Source of the DNA: Microcaldota archaeon
GTDB lineage: Archaea > Iainarchaeota > Iainarchaeia > Iainarchaeales > JAGVWC01
Assembly (NCBI GenBank): GCA_018813975.1
Contig: JAHJAQ010000072.1
Location: 1 to 5,532 of the forward strand
DNA length: 5,532 nt
Direction of reading: 5' to 3'
The translations under genes were made by a program, and so were the position numbers. The notes beneath the pieces are model-generated. The model saw nothing but the letters and a program-made list of their open reading frames with translations. It was not told the DNA's origin and made no database searches. Positions 1-5,172 of the stretch are shown one piece after another. How positions within the stretch are numbered: the first letter of the stretch is position 1; each line of letters begins with the position of its first letter.

Positions 1-5
1 AGTTT

Positions 6-12
6 GAGGTGA
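6..12 (+). promoter_or_regulatory. Shine-Dalgarno site of rpl12
   Basis: GAGGTGA matches the archaeal Shine-Dalgarno consensus (complement of the 16S 3' end, GGAGGTGATC) over seven bases. It sits seven bases before the ATG at 20. It selects that ATG over the out-of-frame ATG at 15. The site fits an internal gene of an operon; in archaea L12 usually follows the L10/P0 gene, which would lie left of the window. Confidence 0.75.
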
Positions 13-19
13 CAATGCT

Positions 20-331
20 ATGGAATACGTGTATGCTGCCATGCTATTGCATGCTGCTAAAAAGGAAATTTCAGCAAAAGCCGTTACGGATATTTTGACT
101 GCTGCAGGTGTAACGCCTGATGCGGGTCGAGTAAAGGCTTTGATTGCTTCTTTGAAAGATTTGAATATTGAAGAAGCCATTAAAGCGGCTGCTGTTGCTC
201 CTATTGCAAGTGCGGCTCCTGCGAGTACTTCTGCTGGTGATGGTAAAAAAGAAAAAGAAGAAGATTCTGAAGAAGACCATGCCAAGAGTGAAGCTGCTGC
301 TGCAGAAGGATTAGGAGCCTTGTTCGGATAA
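20..331 (+). CDS. rpl12: Archaeal ribosomal protein L12 (P1/P2-type stalk protein)
   Basis: This is the archaeal/eukaryal P1-type stalk protein, unrelated in fold to bacterial L7/L12. Dimers bind the C-terminal part of L10/P0 on the large ribosomal subunit and recruit the translational GTPases. The 103 residues match the family's usual length. Residues 1 to about 58 form the helical dimerisation domain (MEYVYAAMLLHAAKKEIS, then AAGVTPDAGRVKALIASL). An Ala/Pro/Ser-rich hinge follows to about residue 73, then a highly charged Lys/Glu/Asp stretch, and the protein ends in EGLGALFG, the conserved GTPase-contacting tail. The start is set by GAGGTGA seven bases upstream. In most archaea this is the last gene of an L1-L10-L12 operon; a terminator directly at the stop codon agrees with it being last here. 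Family assignment is very secure. Confidence 0.97.
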   Translation: MEYVYAAMLLHAAKKEISAKAVTDILTAAGVTPDAGRVKALIASLKDLNIEEAIKAAAVAPIASAAPASTSAGDGKKEKEEDSEEDHAKSEAAAAEGLGALFG

Positions 332-369
332 AACAATTATCCGAACCACTTTTTCTTTTTCTACTTTTT
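322..369 (+). terminator. Hairpin plus T-tract terminator overlapping the rpl12 stop codon
   Basis: A perfect 10-bp inverted repeat, GTTCGGATAA (322-331) and TTATCCGAAC (337-346), encloses a 5-base loop, AACAA. It is followed by three runs of five T (350-354, 356-360, 365-369). The left arm is the last codons of rpl12 including its TAA. This has the form of a bacterial intrinsic terminator. Archaeal RNA polymerase terminates mainly on the T-tracts, so the hairpin may instead protect the transcript's 3' end. The repeat is seen directly; the function is inferred. Confidence 0.8.
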
Positions 370-377
370 AATAGTGT

Positions 378-402
378 ACCAACCGTTGGTTTAGTTTTTT
401 TT
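378..402 (+). repeat. Palindrome ACCAAC-C-GTTGGT followed by eight T
   Basis: ACCAAC (378-383) and GTTGGT (385-390) form perfect arms around a single central C at 384, and a run of eight T lies at 395-402. As RNA it could fold into a five-base-pair stem with a three-base loop followed by U8, so it could be a second terminator behind the first. As DNA, the near-contiguous symmetry also suits a dimeric regulator's binding site. The sequence does not decide between these. Confidence 0.45.
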
Positions 403-405
403 GTT

Positions 406-436
406 ATGCTAAGCGCGAATTCTTACCTTTTAGCAT
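406..436. repeat. Inverted repeat ATGCTAA / TTAGCAT upstream of the binding-protein gene
   Basis: ATGCTAA (406-412) and TTAGCAT (430-436) are exact reverse complements separated by 17 bases. Their centres are 24 bases apart, about two and a third helical turns, so this is not clean same-face spacing. They lie just upstream of the proposed TATA box at 453-461, where an archaeal activator or repressor could bind. It could also be chance: a 7-base arm pair in AT-rich DNA is not rare. Confidence 0.3.
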
Positions 437-445
437 GATTTCAAT

Positions 446-461
446 TTTTCCCATAAAAATT
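446..461 (+). promoter_or_regulatory. Possible TATA box for the substrate-binding protein gene
   Basis: The AT-rich stretch ATAAAAATT at 453-461 resembles an archaeal TATA box. Transcription would start about 25 bases downstream, near 480-485, leaving a leader of roughly 20 bases before the ATG at 505. The flanking sequence TTTCCC is not a good BRE. A promoter is expected here because the ribosomal operon appears to end at 331-369. The exact element is uncertain. Confidence 0.35.
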
Positions 462-504
462 AAAGGGTAGTGGTTCTTATCTCTCCAAGAGTGAGCGTGA
501 AAGA

Positions 505-1593
505 ATGGGGTTATTCCAAATCGTACTCATAGTATCGCTACTATTTGTTGCTATGGGTTGTATCGCCCAAGATCAAAGTGTGATTAAAATTGGGTATACC
601 GGTCCTTTAACAGGTGAAGTTGCTATTGCAGGCCAAGAAAATGTTAGGGGTGTTCAATTGGCAATTGATAAAATAAATGATGACGGGGGCATAAACGGAA
701 AAATGTTGGAACTTGCGGTAAAAGACGATATGTTTAACACAAAAGAAGCAGTAACCCAATATCATCAATTAGTATATGTTGAAAATGTTGATTTTATAAC
801 AACCGCAACTTATGGCGGGTTTCTTGCTTGGGCTGAACAAGCGGAACAAAACAATGTTATTTTACTGGAAACATTGGATACCAGTAACGAACTTGCGGGG
901 CTTGGAAAAAATTCTTTTGCGGTTGGAATTTATGACGAAGGAATAGGGTATGCCATAGCGAACTACTTAAATGAGAACGAAATTGACGAAGTAGGGCTTA
1001 TTTTTAACATTGAAGACCCGTTTTTGGGACTAGTGTATCTTGCATTCAGTGAACGTTTTAATGGAACGGTTGAAAAAGAAGAATACTTGTTTAGCACATC
1101 TGATTTTAGAACAATACTTGAAAAGCTCAAAAAATATGATTACATTGTATTGCTTGGTTTTGAAGAAAATGGGCGAATAGTAAGGCAAGCAAAAGAAATG
1201 GAAGTAAACTCGCAATTTATTGGTATTGATACCATGGCAAGCCAGGATTTTATACAAAATACCGGAAACAATCATGAGGGCTTATTGTTTACATACTGGG
1301 AAGGAAACAAAGACAATTCCATTTACAAAGAATTGATTAACAAATACAAGGAAAAATATGGGGCAGAGCCGGAAAACAATCTTTTTTTAGCCGTGGGGTA
1401 TGATGCGATGTTGTCGCTGGGAGAAACCCTAAAATCTTGTGGTGAAGAACTTGATTGCATAAAAAACCAGCTATCGGGCATAAATATTTCCGGTGCTACC
1501 GGTCAAATCATTATGGATGATGATCACATTACCCGAAGCGTTCGAGAGCGCATTTACACCTATAAAGATGGGGCAATCATAGAGGCTAACTAG
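505..1593 (+). CDS. Leu/Ile/Val receptor-type substrate-binding lipoprotein (type I periplasmic-binding fold)
   Basis: An extracytoplasmic solute receptor of the branched-chain amino acid (LivJ-like) ABC transporter family, 362 residues, normal length. The N-terminus is a hydrophobic signal segment (about residues 4-18) ending in VAMGC, a plausible lipobox with Cys19 as lipid anchor. The mature domain begins KIGYTGPLTGEVAIAGQE (from residue 28), the family's first strand and ligand loop, followed by GVQLAIDKINDDGGING. A Cys pair, Cys312 and Cys318, precedes the GATGQIIMDDDH segment typical of the C-terminus and may form a disulfide. The ATG at 505 is the only usual start after the in-frame TAA at 454; its signal segment unusually lacks a positive residue, and the ribosome site is weak (GTGA at 497-500). 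No permease or ATPase gene lies next to it, so it may serve transport with distant genes or act as a sensor. The ligand cannot be predicted; amino acids are only the family default. Confidence 0.9.
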   Translation: MGLFQIVLIVSLLFVAMGCIAQDQSVIKIGYTGPLTGEVAIAGQENVRGVQLAIDKINDDGGINGKMLELAVKDDMFNTKEAVTQYHQLVYVENVDFITTATYGGFLAWAEQAEQNNVILLETLDTSNELAGLGKNSFAVGIYDEGIGYAIANYLNENEIDEVGLIFNIEDPFLGLVYLAFSERFNGTVEKEEYLFSTSDFRTILEKLKKYDYIVLLGFEENGRIVRQAKEMEVNSQFIGIDTMASQDFIQNTGNNHEGLLFTYWEGNKDNSIYKELINKYKEKYGAEPENNLFLAVGYDAMLSLGETLKSCGEELDCIKNQLSGINISGATGQIIMDDDHITRSVRERIYTYKDGAIIEAN

Positions 1594-1598
1594 GCTAA

Positions 1599-1620
1599 TT
1601 CTTTTTCTTATCTATTATTC
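1599..1620 (+). terminator. Pyrimidine-rich probable terminator after the binding-protein gene
   Basis: Directly after the stop codon lies a T-rich stretch (TTCTTTTTCTTATCTATTATTC) without an evident hairpin. Archaeal RNA polymerase commonly terminates at such T-rich tracts, so the binding-protein transcript probably ends here. Only composition supports the call. Confidence 0.4.
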
Positions 1621-1635
1621 GCAAAGGTATTCTGA

Positions 1636-1840
1636 GGTTTAAGAGTCTATTTTGGCGTAACTCTGGTGCAGTCTCCCGAAAGCAAGGACAGCGTAGCCGC
1701 CCTAAAAAGGGGAATGGAAAGCGGATCCTGCAAAGCTTAAAAAACTGCAAAAAGGTTATTTTAAGGCCCGGGAAATTGACAGAAAAACAGTTGAAGAGTG
1801 TTCCGCGGGGCTTGAAAGCAATATTGTGAAAATAGACTAA
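1636..1840 (+). pseudogene. Frameshifted coding remnant, product unrecognised
   Basis: Two adjoining frames read like one protein interrupted by a frameshift. From 1636 one frame gives VYFGVTLVQSPESKD, then SVAALKRGMESG, and reaches a stop at 1738. Shifting one base forward near 1721-1726 continues as DPAKLKKLQKGYFKARE, then IDRKTVEECSAGLESN and IVKID, ending at TAA 1838. The joined product of about 67 residues has balanced, helix-like composition and credible codon use. There is no ATG in the first frame after the TGA at 1633; the only candidate start is GTG 1666 and no ribosome site is evident, so the 5' end also looks lost. I do not recognise the family. A sequencing or assembly error in an intact small gene is the main alternative. 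It occupies most of the 350-base gap between the binding-protein gene and the KaiC-like genes. Confidence 0.5.
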
Positions 1841-1909
1841 ACTGTCTGTGCGCTGGGAAAAAGAAAAAATAACAAAGTATTAAATTCTACTATCTATTAA
1901 TCATAACTA

Positions 1910-1924
1910 CCAAAAGTTATAAAG
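1910..1924 (+). promoter_or_regulatory. BRE/TATA promoter of the single-domain KaiC-like gene, probably leaderless
   Basis: TTATAAAG at 1917-1924 is a close match to the archaeal TATA box, preceded by the purine-rich CCAAAAG at 1910-1916 in the BRE position. The box centre lies about 23 bases before the ATG at 1944. Archaeal transcription starts roughly 25 bases downstream of the TATA centre, so the transcript would begin at or within a few bases of the start codon. No Shine-Dalgarno sequence is seen in front of that ATG, which agrees with a leaderless message. Confidence 0.7.
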
Positions 1925-1943
1925 AATTTAAGGCGAACGTGTT

Positions 1944-2876
1944 ATGGGTTTTCTGGGCGGATCGGACAAGACACTGAAAAAACGTTTTGTAAAATTATCA
2001 AAGCAGTATATAAAAGAATTAAAAAAGCCGGATAGAAAAATTGAAATCGTTCCCCATCACGCCGCATTGGAACATGAAGTGAAACAGTTCAGAAAAGAGG
2101 TTTCCCTTTCCGGTTCAAAAGCATTACTACCGAAAGGAACACCAAAAAAAGATATTTTGCTTGCAAGGGTATCAGAATTCGACAGTTTAATTGAGCGTCA
2201 TGGCCTTGAAAGGGGAAGCACTATTTTGCTTAGCGGTGGCTGTGGATGCGGAAAAACGACTTTTTGCCTTCAATCGTTATACTATGGCGCTTTGAACAAC
2301 GAAAAAGGAGTTTATATTTGTCTGGAAGAAGATGCTAACAAAGTAAAAAAGCACGCGCTAAACAATTTTGGCTGGAACTTTTCTGAACTGGAAAAAAAAG
2401 GCCTGATTGCATTCCTAAAACTAGACCCGATTGAAATAGCCCGAAACGTCGAAGCGCTTATTCTAAAGCAAAAAGAAAAACTGGTAATAGAAATAACCGC
2501 TTTAGAACTTCCTTTTAAGCCCGACAGAATTGTAGTTGATTCATTAAGCGCTCTTGCAATTGCTTTTGAAAACACGGACAGCTACCGAAAATACATTCGT
2601 TATTTGTTTGAAAAATTCGAGGCCTATGAGACCATTAATTTTGTAATCAGTGAAACAGAGCAGGAACCAAAGGTTTACAGCAGGGCAGGCATTGAAGAAT
2701 TTTTGGCAGACGGCGTAATCGTTTTATACAACATCAAAATGAGCAATGTCAGGCAACAAGCACTGGAAATACTAAAACTGCGAAGCAGCAACCACCAAAA
2801 AAAAATAGTTCCATTCGAAATAACCAATCAAGGAATAAAAATTTACCCAGACGACGAAATTTTCAAGGGAACATAA
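1944..2876 (+). CDS. Single-domain KaiC-like (RecA-fold) ATPase with basic N-terminal extension
   Basis: A KaiC/RadA-type P-loop ATPase of 310 residues, probably an oligomeric cytoplasmic switch protein. Residues 1 to about 70 are a Lys/Arg-rich extension not typical of the KaiC core. The core starts near residue 74 (ARVSEFDSLIERHGLERGST). Walker A is GGCGCGKTT, residues 98-106, with Lys104. YICLEED holds the paired acidic residues Glu128-Glu129 expected for the catalytic Glu pair, and RIVVDSLSAL holds the Walker B Asp199. Later segments (YLFEKFEAYETINFVISETE, then GIEEFLADGVIVL) follow the KaiC pattern to the end, including the EITNQGIKIYP strand. Met1 is the only Met before Walker A, and the TATA box just upstream supports this start. 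The P-loop carries two Cys (100, 102), which is unusual. There is no second KaiC domain and no autophosphorylation site can be inferred. The specific role is unknown; archaeal relatives are generally assigned to signal transduction. Confidence 0.88.
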   Translation: MGFLGGSDKTLKKRFVKLSKQYIKELKKPDRKIEIVPHHAALEHEVKQFRKEVSLSGSKALLPKGTPKKDILLARVSEFDSLIERHGLERGSTILLSGGCGCGKTTFCLQSLYYGALNNEKGVYICLEEDANKVKKHALNNFGWNFSELEKKGLIAFLKLDPIEIARNVEALILKQKEKLVIEITALELPFKPDRIVVDSLSALAIAFENTDSYRKYIRYLFEKFEAYETINFVISETEQEPKVYSRAGIEEFLADGVIVLYNIKMSNVRQQALEILKLRSSNHQKKIVPFEITNQGIKIYPDDEIFKGT

Positions 2877-2911
2877 CAACCAAAAAATAATTTCTTGGAA
2901 TTAATCAGTTA

Positions 2912-2937
2912 TTTTTTCCGAAAAATTTAAAAATAAA
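2912..2937 (+). promoter_or_regulatory. T6 run followed by BRE/TATA-like promoter before the double KaiC gene
   Basis: A run of six T at 2912-2917 could terminate the upstream transcript. It is followed by CGAAAAA (2919-2925), which fits the BRE, and TTTAAAAATA (2926-2935), which fits a TATA box. Transcription would then start near 2955, just before the AGGTGGT ribosome-binding candidate at 2959. A second AT-rich box around 2943-2952 would place the start near 2973. The AT-rich composition makes false matches easy, so the exact box is uncertain. Confidence 0.45.
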
Positions 2938-2958
2938 AAAAATAATATTAAAGCCAAA

Positions 2959-2965
2959 AGGTGGT
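2959..2965 (+). promoter_or_regulatory. Shine-Dalgarno-like AGGTGGT, too far upstream for the GTG start
   Basis: AGGTGGT matches the archaeal ribosome-binding sequence AGGTGAT at six of seven bases. It lies 32 bases before the GTG at 2998 but only five bases before an in-frame CTG at 2971 and nine before an out-of-frame GTG at 2975. It therefore puts the start of the following gene in doubt. Confidence 0.45.
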
Positions 2966-2997
2966 TGTAACTGGGTGAAAAAAAACTGCAAAAACCA

Positions 2998-4521
2998 GTG
3001 GATTTGAATGCTGTTCAAAGTACTAGTTCGCGAACCGGTATTGAAAAATTTGATGCTGCTCTTGGCGGCGGATTCCCCGCGGGCTCTGTTGTTTTATTGG
3101 CTGGTTCTTCCGGAAGCGGCAAAACCATTTTTGTTTTTCAATGGCTTTTTGAAGGCGTAAAAAACAAAGAAAACGGCATGTATCTTTCAATGACAGAACC
3201 CTTGTTCAAGTCTATCAAAAACATTGAAAAAATGGATTTTTATGACAAATCCGCAATAGAACAGGAAAAAATAAAAATAGTTGACCTTAGAGACATTTAT
3301 CCTAACGAAGAAATAATCGCCTTATCGCCCGATAAACTTATTGAGTATATTGAAAAAGAAGTAAAACGGACAAACGTAAAAAGAGTGTGCATTGATTCTA
3401 TTACCGCCATTGCCTATACCATTGATAACCGTGCTAAAATCAGAAAATTTATTTTTGAATTGGGAAAAAAGCTTTCAGTGCTTGGCTGTACCGCAATCCT
3501 TACCAGCGAGATTATCGATCCGGGAAAGTTTTCAGCATACGGAGTGGAAGAATTTATTGCAGATGTAATCCTGCGCTTGGACCAGGTAAAAGAACAGGAT
3601 ACCCTGGAACGAAAGATGCTGTTAACCAAAGTAAGGGGCAGGGCCTACAAGGCAGAAGACATTTATTTTAAGATTTCAAACAAAGGAATTATTGTTTTTC
3701 CAAACTTAAAGGGCACACTGACTTATCCGTCTTTGGGTAAACGGGTTTCAACCGGCAATGCACAACTTGATGAAATGCTTTCCGGGGGCATTTTTCAAGG
3801 TTCCACTACTCTTTTGACCGGTGCTTCCGGAACAGGAAAAACAATTGCCTGCCTGCAATTTATTTTTGAAGGCCTTAAACGCGGAGAAACGTGTTTGTTC
3901 GCGGGATTTGAGGAAAGCGCGGAGCAGTTATTACAGAACGCGAAAACCTTTGGCTGGAATCTAAAAGAATATATTGAAAAAGAGCGTCTTTTTCTCCGGT
4001 GTCTTTATCCGCACGAAAAGTCTGTTGAAGAACACCTGGCAGACATAAAAGAACTTGTGGAAAACAAAAAAGTCACGAGATGCGCGGTTGATTCACTGAC
4101 AGCACTCTCAAACGTTTTTTCTAAAGAAAAATCTTCTTCTATGAGCAGGCGGCTAAGCGCTTATTTGAAGGCACGGAAAATTACAACTGTTTTTACCTGT
4201 GGAACCGCTTCGTTTGTTGGCGGAGGAGAGCTAACCGGAACCCATATTTCGACGCTGACCGACAATACCATTCTGATGCGCTATGTTGAAATAGAGAGCA
4301 GACTTGGATGGGTAATCGCTGTAATAAAAGTGAGGGGAAGTCCGCACAGCAGGGCAATAAAATCTTACGAAGTAACCAACAAGGGCATTGTGCTTGGAAA
4401 AACACTGGAAGGCTACGAGGGAGTAATAACCGGAATTTCAAGAAAAATTTTCGGAAACAACAACCACGACAACAACCACAACAACAACCATGACAACAAC
4501 CGCAAAAAAACAGGATTTTAA
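2998..4521 (+). CDS. Double-domain KaiC-like ATPase
   Basis: Two tandem KaiC/RecA domains in 507 residues, the architecture of cyanobacterial KaiC and many archaeal homologs, expected to form a cytoplasmic hexamer. Domain 1 (about 10-240): SRTGIEKFDAALGGGFPAGS, Walker A GSSGSGKT at 36-43 (Lys42), Walker B Asp133 in RVCIDSITAI. Domain 2 (about 241-475): Walker A GASGTGKT at 275-282 (Lys281), catalytic pair Glu305-Glu306, Walker B Asp365 in RCAVDSLTAL. In domain 1 the first catalytic Glu position reads Thr66 (SMTEP), leaving Glu67. The C-terminus ends in an Asn/His/Asp-rich tail (487-500) and RKKTGF. I see no Kai clock partners (KaiA/KaiB) here, so a circadian role should not be assumed. GTG 2998 is the first conventional in-frame start after the TAA at 2968; a CTG at 2971 with a better-spaced ribosome site would add nine residues. 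Confidence 0.93.
   Translation: MDLNAVQSTSSRTGIEKFDAALGGGFPAGSVVLLAGSSGSGKTIFVFQWLFEGVKNKENGMYLSMTEPLFKSIKNIEKMDFYDKSAIEQEKIKIVDLRDIYPNEEIIALSPDKLIEYIEKEVKRTNVKRVCIDSITAIAYTIDNRAKIRKFIFELGKKLSVLGCTAILTSEIIDPGKFSAYGVEEFIADVILRLDQVKEQDTLERKMLLTKVRGRAYKAEDIYFKISNKGIIVFPNLKGTLTYPSLGKRVSTGNAQLDEMLSGGIFQGSTTLLTGASGTGKTIACLQFIFEGLKRGETCLFAGFEESAEQLLQNAKTFGWNLKEYIEKERLFLRCLYPHEKSVEEHLADIKELVENKKVTRCAVDSLTALSNVFSKEKSSSMSRRLSAYLKARKITTVFTCGTASFVGGGELTGTHISTLTDNTILMRYVEIESRLGWVIAVIKVRGSPHSRAIKSYEVTNKGIVLGKTLEGYEGVITGISRKIFGNNNHDNNHNNNHDNNRKKTGF
4456..4500 (+). repeat. In-frame tandem repeat encoding a His-(Asp/Asn)-Asn-Asn tail
   Basis: AAC-AAC-AAC (4456-4464) is followed by three 12-base units, each CAC/CAT then GAC/AAC, AAC, AAC (4465-4476, 4477-4488, 4489-4500). 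They encode HDNN-HNNN-HDNN, placing His at residues 490, 494 and 498 of the double KaiC protein. The repeat stays in frame and precedes RKKTGF and the stop. It looks like slippage expansion at the 3' end of a gene, giving a disordered tail that might bind metal. Confidence 0.75.
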
Positions 4522-4559
4522 ACTGGCCCAAAGAATAATACTTGATTCAAGGATAAACC

Positions 4560-5150
4560 GTGAGAAAAATGCAAAAGAATGTTGAAAAGAAAACAAATAC
4601 TTTAGACGGAATTCTTAAAGAGCCCAAAAACGCAGTTATTATGGTGGAATTGCCGACAAACTCCTATTTTAACACAAACGCGAATAACATAAAAACACTG
4701 CTTCGAAACGGCTTTGAAGGGGTTTACATTAGTTCCCAAAGACCATTTAAAAACGTTTTCACTTTATTCAAAGAAAAAAAAATAGACCTTGCCAAGCTTT
4801 TTGTGGTGGATGCTGTCAGCGCTTGCGAGGGAGTTCCTGAAAAACACCAGAGATGCATTTCGATTTCCAAAACACTAAATGTTGACGAAATTGTCAGGGC
4901 GATTTACACCGCTCTTTCAAAGCTAAAGGGCAAAAAAACATTCATTTTCATTGACTCTTTGACTACAATGGCGCTTTACCTTCCATTGTCGGAAGTAATG
5001 CGGTTTTGTGATTTCCTGACGCAAACAGTGAACAAACAAAACGGGAAAAGGGTTGTCCTTGTTTTCAATGTTGCAAAAGAGCTTGCCCAAAAAAAATTCA
5101 TCCAAGACATTGCACTCCATGTTGATGAAATAGTAGTTGTGGAGAAGTAG
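4560..5150 (+). CDS. Walker A-less KaiC-like protein (DUF835/DUF7504-like character)
   Basis: A 196-residue protein with the strand order of a KaiC/RecA core but no P-loop. Where Walker A should be it reads ELPTNSYFNTNANN (30-43), lacking the Gly-Lys-Thr. The second strand GVYISSQRP (54-62) matches the KaiC segment that normally carries the catalytic Glu, here Ser-Gln. A strand ending in Asp84 (KLFVVDAVS) follows, and the Walker B-like segment is kept as TFIFIDSLTTM with Asp132. It is therefore unlikely to hydrolyse ATP in the usual way and may act as a partner of the KaiC-like ATPases. It resembles archaeal families such as DUF835 and DUF7504; I could not test membership. It lies 38 bases after the double KaiC gene, probably in the same operon. 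The start is GTG 4560 or ATG 4569; GTGA at 4560-4563 could be the ribosome site for the latter, with five bases between. Confidence 0.8.
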   Translation: MRKMQKNVEKKTNTLDGILKEPKNAVIMVELPTNSYFNTNANNIKTLLRNGFEGVYISSQRPFKNVFTLFKEKKIDLAKLFVVDAVSACEGVPEKHQRCISISKTLNVDEIVRAIYTALSKLKGKKTFIFIDSLTTMALYLPLSEVMRFCDFLTQTVNKQNGKRVVLVFNVAKELAQKKFIQDIALHVDEIVVVEK

Positions 5151-5157
5151 TACTTTT

Positions 5158-5161
5158 GGAG
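5158..5161 (+). promoter_or_regulatory. GGAG ribosome-binding site deciding the GTG start at 5173
   Basis: GGAG lies 11 bases before GTG 5173, within the 22-base gap after the preceding stop. The intervening ATG at 5166 is followed immediately by TAA and is not a gene. An in-frame TTG at 5137 would overlap the preceding gene and has no such site. Confidence 0.5.
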
Positions 5162-5172
5162 AAAGATGTAAC

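Noticed and set aside
1599..1826. A third open frame of about 76 codons across the non-coding gap
   Set aside because: It has no ATG or GTG start or ribosome site, and its translation is an Arg/Lys-rich string without protein-like pattern; it is a shadow of the two-frame remnant.
2912..2926. TTTTTC-C-GAAAAA symmetry before the double KaiC gene, as a regulatory palindrome or terminator hairpin
   Set aside because: The arms are almost all A/T homopolymer, the stem would be weak, and the same bases are better explained by a T-run followed by a BRE/TATA promoter.
1739..2994. A 15-base repeat, AAAAAACTGCAAAAA, at 1739-1753 and 2980-2994
   Set aside because: Both copies are A-rich and encode a KKLQK-like string; with no extended similarity around them this is most simply chance or low complexity.
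2998..4521. A circadian clock locus (kaiABC-like)
   Set aside because: Only KaiC-like proteins are present, with no KaiA or KaiB homolog visible; archaeal KaiC relatives commonly occur without a clock.
4193..4531. A 112-codon open frame on the minus strand with many Cys and Gly
   Set aside because: It is the antisense shadow of the Asn/His repeat and KaiC domain 2; the Cys-Gly pattern is just the complement of the AAC/CAC codons.
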